DNA of 64,000 nucleotides from Akkermansia muciniphila (lineage in GTDB: Bacteria; Verrucomicrobiota; Verrucomicrobiia; Verrucomicrobiales; Akkermansiaceae), in assembly GCA_947624785.1 (NCBI GenBank), contig CANQLV010000004.1, positions 186,001 through 250,000 on the forward strand. Direction: 5' to 3'. Positions 9,358-18,480 of this stretch are shown piece after piece. Below the pieces are notes generated by a model, which made no database searches, was not told where the DNA came from, and saw only the letters and a list, made by a program, of their open reading frames with translations. The position numbers were made by a program, and so were the translations under genes. How positions within the stretch are numbered: the stretch's first letter is position 1; every line of letters starts with the position of its first letter.

Positions 9358-10425
9358 TCACGGTTCTCCCCCGTCCATGGGATTCCTTGGCGGCGTTTTA
9401 TCATCCTTGAACGCAGTTTCAGCCGGAGATTGAAACAGGGGACAGGTTTTTACCTCTTGGAGTTTTTTCACGTCAAGAAGCGCATCCATGGCCTGCACGG
9501 CTTCTTTCTGGCTCCATTTCCGGGATTGCTCAATGACAGGAATGGAAATTTTTCTCCATCCTTTTTCCGCCTCTTTTAAAGAAACCGCCTTAAAGCATTT
9601 CCACTGGGGAACATCCTGTGTAAGAAGTTCAAAGAGAGACACAACCCAAACCGTTTCGGAAGGCTGGTCTTCCTCCAACTTTTCCTGTTCAGGCGATGCG
9701 GGAGATTCCGCCTTTTCTTTTACTATCGTTTCAAACGGATCTTCATCTCCGGCTTTCCGAGAAAGAGGCACCCGGCGGCTGCCTGGGGAAAGGGAGCATG
9801 TTTCCTCAATGACGCCTGTATTTACATAAATGCTTTCCTTCTGCTCCATGCCGCTTTTCCAATGGGTTCCGTCTTTGGGACTGGTCTCTTCACAGCCGCT
9901 CCATTCCATTACCCTGCCATACTGCCCCGTCAGTTCCCATTGCTTCCATCCATAGGTAAAACGATGCCCGTTGACATACCTGTCAGGACAAAAATAATAA
10001 GCGTTTTCACCGCGAAAAACACTGCCGATTTTCTTCCCGCGCAGGCAGAAGGAAGGAACCGTATAAAGATAAGAGTTATCCGCATCGCAGATGAACCTGG
10101 CATGTTCATCATGCGGGGGAGGCGTTCCAGCTATTTCAGGGCTCCGGTACAGGAAAATTCTTTCTTTTCCATTGTCTCCTACAAGATCAATTTCCTGCAT
10201 AAAAACAAGGCCGCCGTTGGGGCCGTCCGAATTCTTTAATGCAGGATTCCAGCCCGTCCATGATTCAATAAGGTCGCCCTGTCCGGAAACCTGCTTGCGA
10301 ATATTCCACTGGAGAAAAGAAGGAAGCTGGGAAAAATGAAGGGAAAAAGCAGACGGCTGTTCTGCCGCCTTTAACAAGGCGGCAGAACAGCATAAAAAGC
10401 ATAATCCTGTGGTTAAGGCATTCAT
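9358..10425 (-). CDS. Secreted hypothetical protein, second gene of an unrecognised pair
   Basis: No known family recognised. The 355-residue product begins with a likely signal peptide (MNALTTGLCFLCCSAALLKA, then AEQP), so it is probably exported. The body is rich in aromatic residues and has several cysteines; an acidic, Glu/Pro-rich linker lies near residues 235-262 (KEKAESPASPEQEKLEEDQP), followed by a more helical C-terminal part. It starts one base after the stop of the 651-residue gene (10427-12382), so the two are surely co-transcribed and perhaps translationally coupled. Base composition is visibly more AT-rich than in neighbouring housekeeping genes, which may mean horizontal acquisition. 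Confidence 0.75.
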   Translation of the reverse strand: MNALTTGLCFLCCSAALLKAAEQPSAFSLHFSQLPSFLQWNIRKQVSGQGDLIESWTGWNPALKNSDGPNGGLVFMQEIDLVGDNGKERIFLYRSPEIAGTPPPHDEHARFICDADNSYLYTVPSFCLRGKKIGSVFRGENAYYFCPDRYVNGHRFTYGWKQWELTGQYGRVMEWSGCEETSPKDGTHWKSGMEQKESIYVNTGVIEETCSLSPGSRRVPLSRKAGDEDPFETIVKEKAESPASPEQEKLEEDQPSETVWVVSLFELLTQDVPQWKCFKAVSLKEAEKGWRKISIPVIEQSRKWSQKEAVQAMDALLDVKKLQEVKTCPLFQSPAETAFKDDKTPPRNPMDGGEP

Positions 10426-10426
10426 T

Positions 10427-12382
10427 CTAAATTTGATTTACCCTGGACAGAACCCTGTCTACATAATCAAAATTACTGCTATTATATCTGGAAATGCACC
10501 ATTGTCTAGAAGTATTCATCCAAGCGCAGTAGTGGCCGCTTTTTCCGGGATCATAAAGAAAACCGGGGGACCGCACCTTGGTAGCGGGTTCGTTAATCTG
10601 CCGGGAACATTTGGAAGCCCCGTTATATGCCTTTAGCGTGCAAAGCTGGGCGATGGTACAGTCCGTTCCTTCCGCAAATGAATAATCATACGGAACCCCC
10701 TGGCGTGGATTGGTATCGGCCGCACGATAAACCGGGAGAGTACTTTCAGGCGCTTCCGCCTGCTGCTGCTGGAGTTGACGGAGCATCCACCTGTGCGCCT
10801 CATTGTATTTGACAAGGATGATTTGAAGGGCTGCCTGGATGTTTTTCTGCCAGTTCCATATTTGCTCCCTTGGGATGGCGGTATATTTTCCGTCTCCCCC
10901 CGCCGTTCCCGTCACTTGAAAAATGCCGTAACCGCCGGCGCCGGCGCTATCCTGGCTATGAAGCGGAATTCCTTCCGCCCCGGGCTCCCTCCGGTATTTG
11001 CCGCCGCCGGCTAAAAATTGATTGTACAAGGATGACGGGGCATTCCTCCAGGTGAAGGGATAATAAACCGCCTCACCGCCATATCCAAATGATTCGCTTT
11101 TGGCTACGGCGGGGAGACACCATTCCATGGATGCCAAAGTATCCGGATACACTTGCAGCACATAGGACTGAATATACCGGGCGCACATTTGATCGTCCGG
11201 ATTCTGCCCTCCGATGCGGAAACGATAGATATCCGCGCCTGTATAGGAGGAGTTGCCGTTTTTGGACTTAATTTCAAATTCCAGACTGGCATTTCCTCCA
11301 AAAAAGCCTTTATTCACCTCTTCAAGCCAATCCGCATCCTCCGCAATATTCCATAAGGACGCTGTCTGCTCTTTCCAACTTTCCGGAATGGAAGGGATAT
11401 GTACTGTATCTTTGGCCAAAACGGCCTGGTTGCGATCCCCGCTTCCGGCAGGAGCACCTGCATAATTGATCGCCGGGCGGGTGTAGCTTACCGTCAGCCT
11501 GGTTTTCCAGGAAAAACGCCCGGCATCCAATCCTTTTATTTCAAAATGCAAGCAGGGCATTCTCGGGCTGCTTTCCGGGCTGGAACCTGTCTCCGCATAA
11601 TCAATCCACGCAATAGTGTCGGTATTCCTGTCGTCCGCATATCCCAGCGTATCGGAATGATCATCTTCCTGCGGTACGACCAATCTTTCCGATACTCCAA
11701 ACAGCGGAGCCGGAAAAGCCTTCAAGGTGACGGGATGAATATCCACTTCCGTAATCAGGGTCCCAAAAGTTCCGCCTTCTTCACATTCCATGGAGAGCCA
11801 TATGTCCTCCCGCACGGTATTGAATTCCTGGGAACGCTTGAGGCGCACCAGCAAGCATCTGTCCCTCCATTCCCCCTGGATAATTTCACCCTCCTTGACA
11901 TTCAACGAGGCAATTACCTGGGCGGCATTCTGTGACGGGTCTCCCAGCGTGACTTTAACATGATAACTATTGTTAACCTTGTCGCCATCATCACCGCGCC
12001 TGCCCCGGTCTTTCCACGAAATTACATAAAATCCCGCGGCGTAATCCGGAGTGTCAAACGAATCCCTGTCTTCAAAGAACATGATCCTCTGTTTGATGCC
12101 TCCGGAAGTTTTATCAGAATCCAGCTCTGCGCATGTAACCTGATCACTTTCTACGGACCAGTATTCTATTTTGGTTCCGCGGAGGGCATACCATTTCCGG
12201 ATTCTGGAAGCACGGTCGGAATTTCCTTCCGTGGAAGAAATGAATCCATATTTAAATTCGACGCCTTCCGCATATCCCTGGTCGTGTTTCTGGTTTAACG
12301 CTCCCGTTGAGCTCATCTTCCCGTTTTCAATTTTTATTTCATGCCGGGAATTACCGTTATTTACTGAAATTGCGTTATTCAT
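10427..12382 (-). CDS. Large hypothetical protein with a lytic-transglycosylase-like C-terminal motif series
   Basis: No whole-length family recognised. The 651-residue protein has no obvious signal peptide. Residues 1-420 look like a beta-rich, multi-segment region. From about 425 there is a series like that of SLT-type peptidoglycan lytic transglycosylases: KSESFG with candidate catalytic Glu430, GAGGYGIFQVTG at 481-492, and TLKAYNGAS at 582-590. Spacing from Glu430 to GYGIFQ is longer than usual, so this is a motif-level inference. It is first in a two-gene unit with an exported protein, and both are AT-richer than their surroundings. A contractile or phage-derived lytic function, or a secreted effector, are possible readings. 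Confidence 0.7.
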   Translation of the reverse strand: MNNAISVNNGNSRHEIKIENGKMSSTGALNQKHDQGYAEGVEFKYGFISSTEGNSDRASRIRKWYALRGTKIEYWSVESDQVTCAELDSDKTSGGIKQRIMFFEDRDSFDTPDYAAGFYVISWKDRGRRGDDGDKVNNSYHVKVTLGDPSQNAAQVIASLNVKEGEIIQGEWRDRCLLVRLKRSQEFNTVREDIWLSMECEEGGTFGTLITEVDIHPVTLKAFPAPLFGVSERLVVPQEDDHSDTLGYADDRNTDTIAWIDYAETGSSPESSPRMPCLHFEIKGLDAGRFSWKTRLTVSYTRPAINYAGAPAGSGDRNQAVLAKDTVHIPSIPESWKEQTASLWNIAEDADWLEEVNKGFFGGNASLEFEIKSKNGNSSYTGADIYRFRIGGQNPDDQMCARYIQSYVLQVYPDTLASMEWCLPAVAKSESFGYGGEAVYYPFTWRNAPSSLYNQFLAGGGKYRREPGAEGIPLHSQDSAGAGGYGIFQVTGTAGGDGKYTAIPREQIWNWQKNIQAALQIILVKYNEAHRWMLRQLQQQQAEAPESTLPVYRAADTNPRQGVPYDYSFAEGTDCTIAQLCTLKAYNGASKCSRQINEPATKVRSPGFLYDPGKSGHYCAWMNTSRQWCISRYNSSNFDYVDRVLSRVNQI

Positions 12383-12675
12383 TGCATTTAGTATTTTTAT
12401 GAAATTCCATCTTAAATACCGGCTTTTTGAGATTCAACCATTGCTTGACGAATTAAGCACGGATGATACGTGCCTCTATTCCATCCTGCTGAAAATAAGC
12501 AAATTCCATAGAACACTGCCGCTGCAAACTGCAAGTCCGAAGGACCGCCCAAACTATGCACTCCCCAGAGACGGAAGAACAACAGGCAAAGCTTGCCCGT
12601 TGTCTCCCGGCAACCTGAAAGACAAGGACAGGCTTTTTATAAAAATAAAGAATCGAAAACGCGGAAGCTATAAAA
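12383..12675. other. Intergenic region upstream of the 651-residue gene
   Basis: A 293-base gap between two minus-strand genes. It is AT-rich next to 12383, consistent with a promoter for the two-gene unit. Frames crossing it show no coding character. No convincing hairpin terminator for the GH123-like gene was found. Confidence 0.35.
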
Positions 12676-14808
12676 TCATCTGGTGGTTTCCGCCGTTTTA
12701 CGGATGATTTCACGCGCCTTGCGCACGTCGTCCTCATGGGAATCGCCCCGGCTTCTTTCCACGGTGAAGAGCCTGGAAAGCTCCTCATCCATGCGGGCCA
12801 CGGCGGCTTTCGCCTTCGGATTCTTCCCGGCGCGCGCGCGCAGGATATTGACCTTTTCAAATTCTTCCAGTCCGTCGCGGAGTTTTTCAAACCGCAGGGA
12901 ACTGAGGTTGCCGGGATAAACCAGGAAGCAGTCTCCCGCGGGCCAGTTGCCGAAGTCCGTCTTTTCAAACGGATTCCGGTTCCAAGAGTTGTAGGCCCAC
13001 CTCAGAAAACCGTCCAGATGGTTGGCCGCGGCAAAGAGGGGCAGCCATTCCGCCTCCGCCAGCGGGGAGATGGTGAAGGTATTGGGCTTTTTGGGATGGA
13101 CGCAAACGTAGAACGTCGTCTTTTTCCCCTCTTTCTTGCGCTGCGCCAGCAGATCGCCCGTGACGGTGCCCGCATGGTCGATCCCGGGAGAGACGTCATA
13201 CACGTCCCGGGTCAAGGCGGTAGGCTGGTTGACGGCTGAAACGATTTTGAATTCCGGGGCATACTTGTCCAGAACCTTCTTGGCCGCCTTCACCATGGCG
13301 TCCGGCCGTTCATCCAGCCCGATGCAGGTCTTGTCCAGCCATCCCTTGCTCTTGACGTGCTTGCGGAAATCCGCCAGGAAAGGCCCCCAGATGGCTTCGT
13401 AGGAAGGATCGTCCGGCTTGAGGTCCAGGAACTTGTATTTTCCGGTAGCTTCATCCAGATAACGGATTTTCATGTTCCACGGAATCATGGTGTAGCAGGA
13501 TATCTGCCCCTTGACGCCCACCTCGTTGATCATGAAGGAAACCCATTTGTCAAAATTGGCGTAGTTCCAGCGCATGGTTCCGTTTTTGCCCTTGATCCAT
13601 TCGATCATGGGCGGGAACCAGTCGTAAGTCTGGGCGTTCCAGGCTTCATCAATCAGGGAGCAGGTAACGGCCTTCTGCCCGGCTTCCGCCAGCCTCTTCA
13701 TCACCGGCTTCATCAGCGCGAAATGCTCCGGGGACCACGGCTCCACATCATGCCAGCGGGCCACGGCCTGCGGATGCTGCCAAAGGTCCAGGTGAACCTG
13801 CCAATTGGCGGGGGCGGGCAGAAATTCCGGAGCCACTTCCAGAACTACGGGAACGCTCACGGGAGAGCCGTTTTCAGCGGAGACCACCACTTTTCCCTTG
13901 TACACGCCGGGTTTGGCGGACGGGGGAATGTTGACTTCCACCCAGACGGGGCGCACGCCTCCCGCCTGCAGGTCGCAGCTGTTTTCACTGCCGATGATAT
14001 CTGAAATGAGCCTGTTGCCTCCCTTGGTGTAGCGTATCATGGAGGTCCGGACGGGAATGACCTGTCCGGCAGCGTTTTTTACCCCGGCGCAGGAGGCGGA
14101 CAACTGGGGCTGCGCCTGGGAAGACCAGACGGCAATCTGTCCGGCGGCACGTTCACCCCTCCAGCCGGACAGGCGCACGGAATCCTGAAGCATTTCCTGC
14201 CCGGGAGCGCCGCTGCAAGGGATGCGGTCATAATCCTTCACCGCTGCGGCTTGCAGGTTCAGGGCGGCATCGGGGCCGTAACCCTTGATTTCCACCAGGT
14301 GCCCCCCCTTGTCATTGCCGGCGCTGTTGCCCAGGAAGGTGATCTTGACGTACCGGACCGTCTGGGGATTGAATTTGAAGGGAACGCCTTCCGGGGTGGC
14401 GGCAATGCTGTTGGAAGACTGGTCCGCCAGCATTTTCCAATTTTTGCCGTCTTCAGAGCCTTCTATTTTATACTTGTAAATGCGTCCTCCCTCCCAGTAC
14501 GGCCAGACATGCAGGGCGGAAAGCGGGCGGAGCTTCCCCATGTCTATCTGTAGCCAGACGGGAATGCCCTCGCAGCCCCAGTATTTGCCGGCGTTGTTCG
14601 CCTGGCCGTCCACGGCCAGCTCCGGACGGTCGCTGCCGTAGTGCCCGGAAGCGGTGGCTTTGGCCCCGGCGAACAGATTACCCGCATCACCCGGCGCTCC
14701 GGCGGAAACCAGGGCGGGTTCATACACCGGGTGCCTGTCCGGCGACTGGGCCTGGACAAAAGGCGTTAAGGCAATAACGGAACACAGGGGGAAGAGAAGA
14801 CGGCGCAT
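12676..14808 (-). CDS. Secreted GH123-like glycoside hydrolase (DUF4091) with N-terminal discoidin-type domain
   Basis: Likely an exported beta-N-acetylgalactosaminidase-type enzyme acting on host glycans. From the ATG at 14808 the product is 710 residues: signal peptide (MRRLLFPLCSVIALTPFVQA), an F5/8 type C-like carbohydrate-binding domain at about 40-185 (ELAVDGQANNAGKYWGCEG, then VRYVKITFLG), a beta-sandwich region, and a DUF4091 catalytic barrel from about 340. In GH123 enzymes an adjacent Asp-Glu pair supports substrate-assisted catalysis; here IGLDERPD gives Asp499-Glu500. A longer start at 14844 would put charged residues before the signal peptide and is less likely. It follows hisF by 53 bases on the same strand, probably by chance. 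Confidence 0.82.
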   Translation of the reverse strand: MRRLLFPLCSVIALTPFVQAQSPDRHPVYEPALVSAGAPGDAGNLFAGAKATASGHYGSDRPELAVDGQANNAGKYWGCEGIPVWLQIDMGKLRPLSALHVWPYWEGGRIYKYKIEGSEDGKNWKMLADQSSNSIAATPEGVPFKFNPQTVRYVKITFLGNSAGNDKGGHLVEIKGYGPDAALNLQAAAVKDYDRIPCSGAPGQEMLQDSVRLSGWRGERAAGQIAVWSSQAQPQLSASCAGVKNAAGQVIPVRTSMIRYTKGGNRLISDIIGSENSCDLQAGGVRPVWVEVNIPPSAKPGVYKGKVVVSAENGSPVSVPVVLEVAPEFLPAPANWQVHLDLWQHPQAVARWHDVEPWSPEHFALMKPVMKRLAEAGQKAVTCSLIDEAWNAQTYDWFPPMIEWIKGKNGTMRWNYANFDKWVSFMINEVGVKGQISCYTMIPWNMKIRYLDEATGKYKFLDLKPDDPSYEAIWGPFLADFRKHVKSKGWLDKTCIGLDERPDAMVKAAKKVLDKYAPEFKIVSAVNQPTALTRDVYDVSPGIDHAGTVTGDLLAQRKKEGKKTTFYVCVHPKKPNTFTISPLAEAEWLPLFAAANHLDGFLRWAYNSWNRNPFEKTDFGNWPAGDCFLVYPGNLSSLRFEKLRDGLEEFEKVNILRARAGKNPKAKAAVARMDEELSRLFTVERSRGDSHEDDVRKAREIIRKTAETTR

Positions 14809-14861
14809 GCGTACATTACGTGCCGGAATTCCTTTTTCTCTCAAAAAAAGGAACGTTCCCG

Positions 14862-15629
14862 CTATTCCGCCAACGGACGCACCGGAATGCCCCTGGAAGC
14901 AAAGTAGGTTTTGGCTTCCGGCACCGTATATTCGCCGAAGTGGAAGATGGAAGCCGCCAGCACGGCGTCCGCCTTTCCCTCCACCAGCACGTCCACCATG
15001 TGGTCCAGGTTGCCCGCCCCTCCGCTGGCGATCACGGGAATGCGCACCGCCTCACTGACGGCACGGGTCAACTCAATATCGTACCCGGTTTTGGCCCCGT
15101 CCGCATCCATGCTGGTCAGCAGGATTTCCCCGGCACCGCGGCGTTCCGCCTCCACTGCCCATTCAACGGCATCCAGCCCCACAAACTTACGGCCGCCATG
15201 GGTGGAAACGCCCCATTTGCCCGGCGCCTGCCTCTTGGCGTCAATAGCCACGACGATGCACTGGCTGCCGAAAGCCGCCGCGCCCTCATTGATCAGTTCC
15301 GGGCGGTTGATGGCCGCCGTATTCAGGGACACCTTGTCCGCGCCCGCCAGAAGCATTTCACGCATGTCCTTTACGGAGCGGATGCCTCCGCCCACGGTTA
15401 GCGGCATGAAGCAGCATGCCGCCGTACGGCGCACCACGTCCACCATGGTGGCGCGGCCGTCGGAAGAAGCGGTAATGTCCAGAAAAACAAGCTCGTCCGC
15501 CTGCTGGGCATCATACGCCCTGGCGCATTCCACCGGGTCACCGGCATCCCTCAGGTTGACGAAATTGGTCCCCTTGACGACTCTGCCGTCCGTCACGTCC
15601 AGACACGGAATGATTCTTTTTGCCAGCAC
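14862..15629 (-). CDS. hisF: Imidazole glycerol phosphate synthase cyclase subunit
   Basis: Makes the imidazole ring of histidine: with ammonia from HisH it converts PRFAR to imidazole glycerol phosphate and AICAR. The 255-residue (beta/alpha)8 barrel has the catalytic Asp11 ([14 protein letters not shown]) and Asp130 ([10 protein letters not shown]), plus phosphate-binding loops LTVGGGIRS and ASGGAGN. Length is typical. No other his gene is in the window, so the pathway genes are dispersed or begin elsewhere. Confidence 0.97.
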   Translation of the reverse strand: MLAKRIIPCLDVTDGRVVKGTNFVNLRDAGDPVECARAYDAQQADELVFLDITASSDGRATMVDVVRRTAACCFMPLTVGGGIRSVKDMREMLLAGADKVSLNTAAINRPELINEGAAAFGSQCIVVAIDAKRQAPGKWGVSTHGGRKFVGLDAVEWAVEAERRGAGEILLTSMDADGAKTGYDIELTRAVSEAVRIPVIASGGAGNLDHMVDVLVEGKADAVLAASIFHFGEYTVPEAKTYFASRGIPVRPLAE

Positions 15630-15731
15630 GGCCTTATCAAGCCATCACCTCCAGCAAAGGGAAAGCCTAAAATACGGCTTGCCACAGTATGCCCGTGATG
15701 AAAAAAGCGGATTCAAATACTTCTTAAATGA

Positions 15732-15893
15732 AGAAAACACTTCTTTTTCCTGGCGGAGGGCGCCCACGGCTGGAATGTGCCGGATTACGACGCTTCCACG
15801 GGAATCGTGACGCTTTCCGTCCCCGAACCGTCCCGTGCCCTGCTGGGACTCCTGGGCATGGCGGCTCTGTTCCGTTGCGCGCGTTGGAAATAA
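15732..15893 (+). pseudogene. PEP-CTERM protein remnant (C-terminal tail only)
   Basis: One frame, open from just after a TGA at 15729-15731 to the TAA at 15891-15893, ends with VPEPSRALLGLLGMAALFRC and then ARWK. That is the PEP-CTERM sorting tail seen in intact form at 30280 and 43470. The piece has no start codon of its own and is preceded by stop codons, so it looks like the residue of a deleted exported protein. The rest of the 354-base gap (15630-15983) between hisF and the Trk-type gene holds nothing else I recognise beyond presumptive promoters. Confidence 0.6.
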
Positions 15894-15983
15894 CCGGAGT
15901 AAACCGGGCGGAATGGGACAAACGGCTTAATAGCTTTTCTTTCCACGTCCAGGTGCTAGACTCCGCGCAAGGCATCTCCACCC

Positions 15984-17732
15984 ATGACAACCACACGCTC
16001 GGGATTCACCAAACTTGCAGCCGTCTGCATTGCCATCCTTCTGGGGGCGGTAATCTGGGAGCTGGGGTGGCCCCTGACGCGGGCGGAACATGAATGGTCG
16101 CGCCTGATTGCGGCCGTCGCCACGCTGGGGCACCTGGCGGGCGTCCTGGGTTCCTACTTCCGGAAGGAAATCAACCGCCCTTCCCTGAGGCTTCTGATTT
16201 TCCAGATCATCAGCTGCCTGCTGATCTTCCTCCTGATTGCCAGGGAGCAGCGGGAGGACAGCTACATGAGGTTTACGGAGCTTTCCCGCCTGGTGATTAC
16301 GGCAGGGCTGATCGCCATTCCCACGCTGATGTCCCTGACCAAGATTTTTCAATGGCTGCTGGGCAAGCAGAAAAAAGGGCGGCCGCTGATGGCCCCCGCC
16401 ATGCAGTTCGTGACCTCCCTGGGAGTGGTCATCCTGGCAGGCACCGGGCTGCTCCTGCTCCCCAATTCCACGTATCCCGGCATCACGCTGAGCTTTACGG
16501 ACGCCCTGTTCACCAGCACCAGCGCCGTATGCGTCACCGGCCTGAACGCCGTGGACTTCGCCAACACCTTCACTCCGCTGGGGGAAATGTTCACGCTTGC
16601 CCTCATCCAGATCGGCGGGTTCGGCATCATGACGTTCGCCTACTTCGTGGCCATGGTGGCGGGCCAGGGCTTTTCCCTGCGGGACCGCGTGCTGCTGACG
16701 GACCTGCTGGATGAAGGGAACCTGGGGTCCGTGGTCTCCTTCATCACCACCATCGTGCTCAGCACGCTGTTTATTGAACTGTGCGGGGCCGTCCTCCTGT
16801 ACTTTTCCTGGGAAGGGAGGGATATCAACCTCATGGGAGAGCCCCTGTGGTGGCATTCCCTCTTCCACTCCGTTTCCGCCTTCTGCAACGCGGGCTTTTC
16901 CACGTTCCCGATGAACTTGATGGAGCCGGGCATCCGCCTGTGCTACAGCGGACAGGCCGTCATCATGGCGCTGATTGTATGCGGCGGCCTGGGATTCGGC
17001 ATTTACAAGGAAATCAATTCCAGGCTGGTCAACCGCTTTCTGGCCAAACACCGCCGCCTGCGCATGCAGTGGACCCCGTATTTCAAGCTGGTGATGATCG
17101 CCACGGGCATTCTGCTGGCGGGGGGCGCCCTGTCCATCTTTGCCGTTTCAGCGCCGCACACCTCCGAACCGCTGGGGCAGCACCTCTGGAGCTGCCTTTT
17201 TGACAGCGTCACGGCCCGCACGGCGGGATTCAACATCAGCGACTACAGCCGCTACCTGCCCGCGGCCAGCCTCATCATGTGCGGCCTGATGGTGGTGGGC
17301 GGCAGCCCCGGCGGCACGGCGGGCGGCATGAGAACCACCACTTGCGCCATTGCAGGCGCGGAAATCCTGCGCATCCTCCGCGGCCGGGACCACGTGGAAT
17401 TTTTCCACCGCCGCATTGATCAGCGCACCGTGGCGCGGTGCGTGATCACGGTGGTGGTCTCCTGCGCCTGGATCGGCTGCTTCACCATTCTTATTTGCAG
17501 CCTGGAACCCGCCATGAGCTCACTGGATATCTTCTTTGAAAACTGCAGCGCTTTTGCTACGGTAGGCGTGTCACGGGGAATTACGCCCAATCTGAGCGAC
17601 CCTTCCAAATACCTTCTCATCATCAACATGCTCGCCGGTCGCGTGGGGCTTTTCGCCTTCCTCATCGCGCTGGCTGGCACCCCTACCCCGCGGCATTACC
17701 GCTATCCATCCGTCAAAATCCCGTTAACCTGA
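15984..17732 (+). CDS. TrkH/KtrB-family potassium uptake channel subunit
   Basis: Membrane subunit that moves K+ into the cell, gated by the RCK protein encoded next. The 582-residue product has an extra N-terminal membrane region (about 1-150) followed by the four-fold pore repeat of the superfamily: segments such as TSTSAVCVTGLN, FHSVSAFCNAGFSTF, DSVTARTAGFNI and ENCSAFATVGVSRG each hold the selectivity-filter glycine of one repeat. The loop GGSPGGTAGGMRTTT is also typical. It is followed by the regulatory subunit after only 10 bases, so the two form an operon. Whether it is closer to TrkH or KtrB cannot be decided by eye. Confidence 0.92.
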   Translation: MTTTRSGFTKLAAVCIAILLGAVIWELGWPLTRAEHEWSRLIAAVATLGHLAGVLGSYFRKEINRPSLRLLIFQIISCLLIFLLIAREQREDSYMRFTELSRLVITAGLIAIPTLMSLTKIFQWLLGKQKKGRPLMAPAMQFVTSLGVVILAGTGLLLLPNSTYPGITLSFTDALFTSTSAVCVTGLNAVDFANTFTPLGEMFTLALIQIGGFGIMTFAYFVAMVAGQGFSLRDRVLLTDLLDEGNLGSVVSFITTIVLSTLFIELCGAVLLYFSWEGRDINLMGEPLWWHSLFHSVSAFCNAGFSTFPMNLMEPGIRLCYSGQAVIMALIVCGGLGFGIYKEINSRLVNRFLAKHRRLRMQWTPYFKLVMIATGILLAGGALSIFAVSAPHTSEPLGQHLWSCLFDSVTARTAGFNISDYSRYLPAASLIMCGLMVVGGSPGGTAGGMRTTTCAIAGAEILRILRGRDHVEFFHRRIDQRTVARCVITVVVSCAWIGCFTILICSLEPAMSSLDIFFENCSAFATVGVSRGITPNLSDPSKYLLIINMLAGRVGLFAFLIALAGTPTPRHYRYPSVKIPLT

Positions 17733-17742
17733 ACATACCATC

Positions 17743-18447
17743 ATGAGATATACCGTTATCGGCCTGGGCCAGTTTGGACAGGAGCTCTGCACGGAGCTCT
17801 CCGCCCGCAACATTGAAGTAGTGGCCGTCGCCTCCACGGATGAAGAACTGGAGCAGATCAAGGACCTGGTGACCTATGCCGTCGTGACGGATTACACCAA
17901 TCCGGCCGCCCTGCGGGAACTGGAGCTGGACGACCAGTCCGCCGTCATCGTCGCCATCGGGGACAGTTTTGAAGAAAACCTTCTCGTCGTCACGCACCTC
18001 CAGAAGATGGGCGTGCGCTACATTTACGCCCGCGTGATGAGCCCGGTGCACGAGCACATTTTAAGCCAGATGAACGTGTACGCGCTCATCAACCTGTCCC
18101 GCGTGGCCTCCAAGCAGCTCGCCAGCCAACTGGAATCCCCGGAATTCCTGCGCGTCTCCCCCATGGATGAGAACCACAGCATTGTGGAAATAGCCGTGCC
18201 GCGCATCTGGGTGGGCAAGCGCCTCCGGGACGTGGGCCTGCGCACGGAGCACCACCTCAACCTGCTCACCATCCGCCGCGGAGAAGCCCAGACCCCGCAG
18301 GGCCGCCGGGAAATCCTCTCCATCCCCCGCATTCCCGTCATCGGCACTCCTTCCCCGGACCTCGTTTTTGAAGACCACGACATTCTGGTCCTGTTCGGCA
18401 AGGAAACGAACCTGATCGAATTCGCCCAGTTGTCCAAGGGTCTGTAA
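17743..18447 (+). CDS. ktrA: TrkA/KtrA-family RCK regulatory subunit of potassium uptake
   Basis: Cytoplasmic ring-forming protein that binds nucleotides and gates the membrane subunit. The 234 residues comprise an RCK-N Rossmann domain with G-x-G-x-F-G at 7-12 (VIGLGQFGQEL), the acidic loop VVAVASTDEELEQIKD, and an RCK-C domain from about 140 (VEIAVPRIWVGKRLRDVGL). The single RCK module and size match KtrA rather than the doubled TrkA of enterobacteria. It is co-oriented with the channel gene, 10 bases away, and converges on hrpA with only 33 bases between stops. Confidence 0.92.
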   Translation: MRYTVIGLGQFGQELCTELSARNIEVVAVASTDEELEQIKDLVTYAVVTDYTNPAALRELELDDQSAVIVAIGDSFEENLLVVTHLQKMGVRYIYARVMSPVHEHILSQMNVYALINLSRVASKQLASQLESPEFLRVSPMDENHSIVEIAVPRIWVGKRLRDVGLRTEHHLNLLTIRRGEAQTPQGRREILSIPRIPVIGTPSPDLVFEDHDILVLFGKETNLIEFAQLSKGL

Positions 18448-18480
18448 GCCCGGACCAGCTCCATTTCGAAAACCGGGGTT

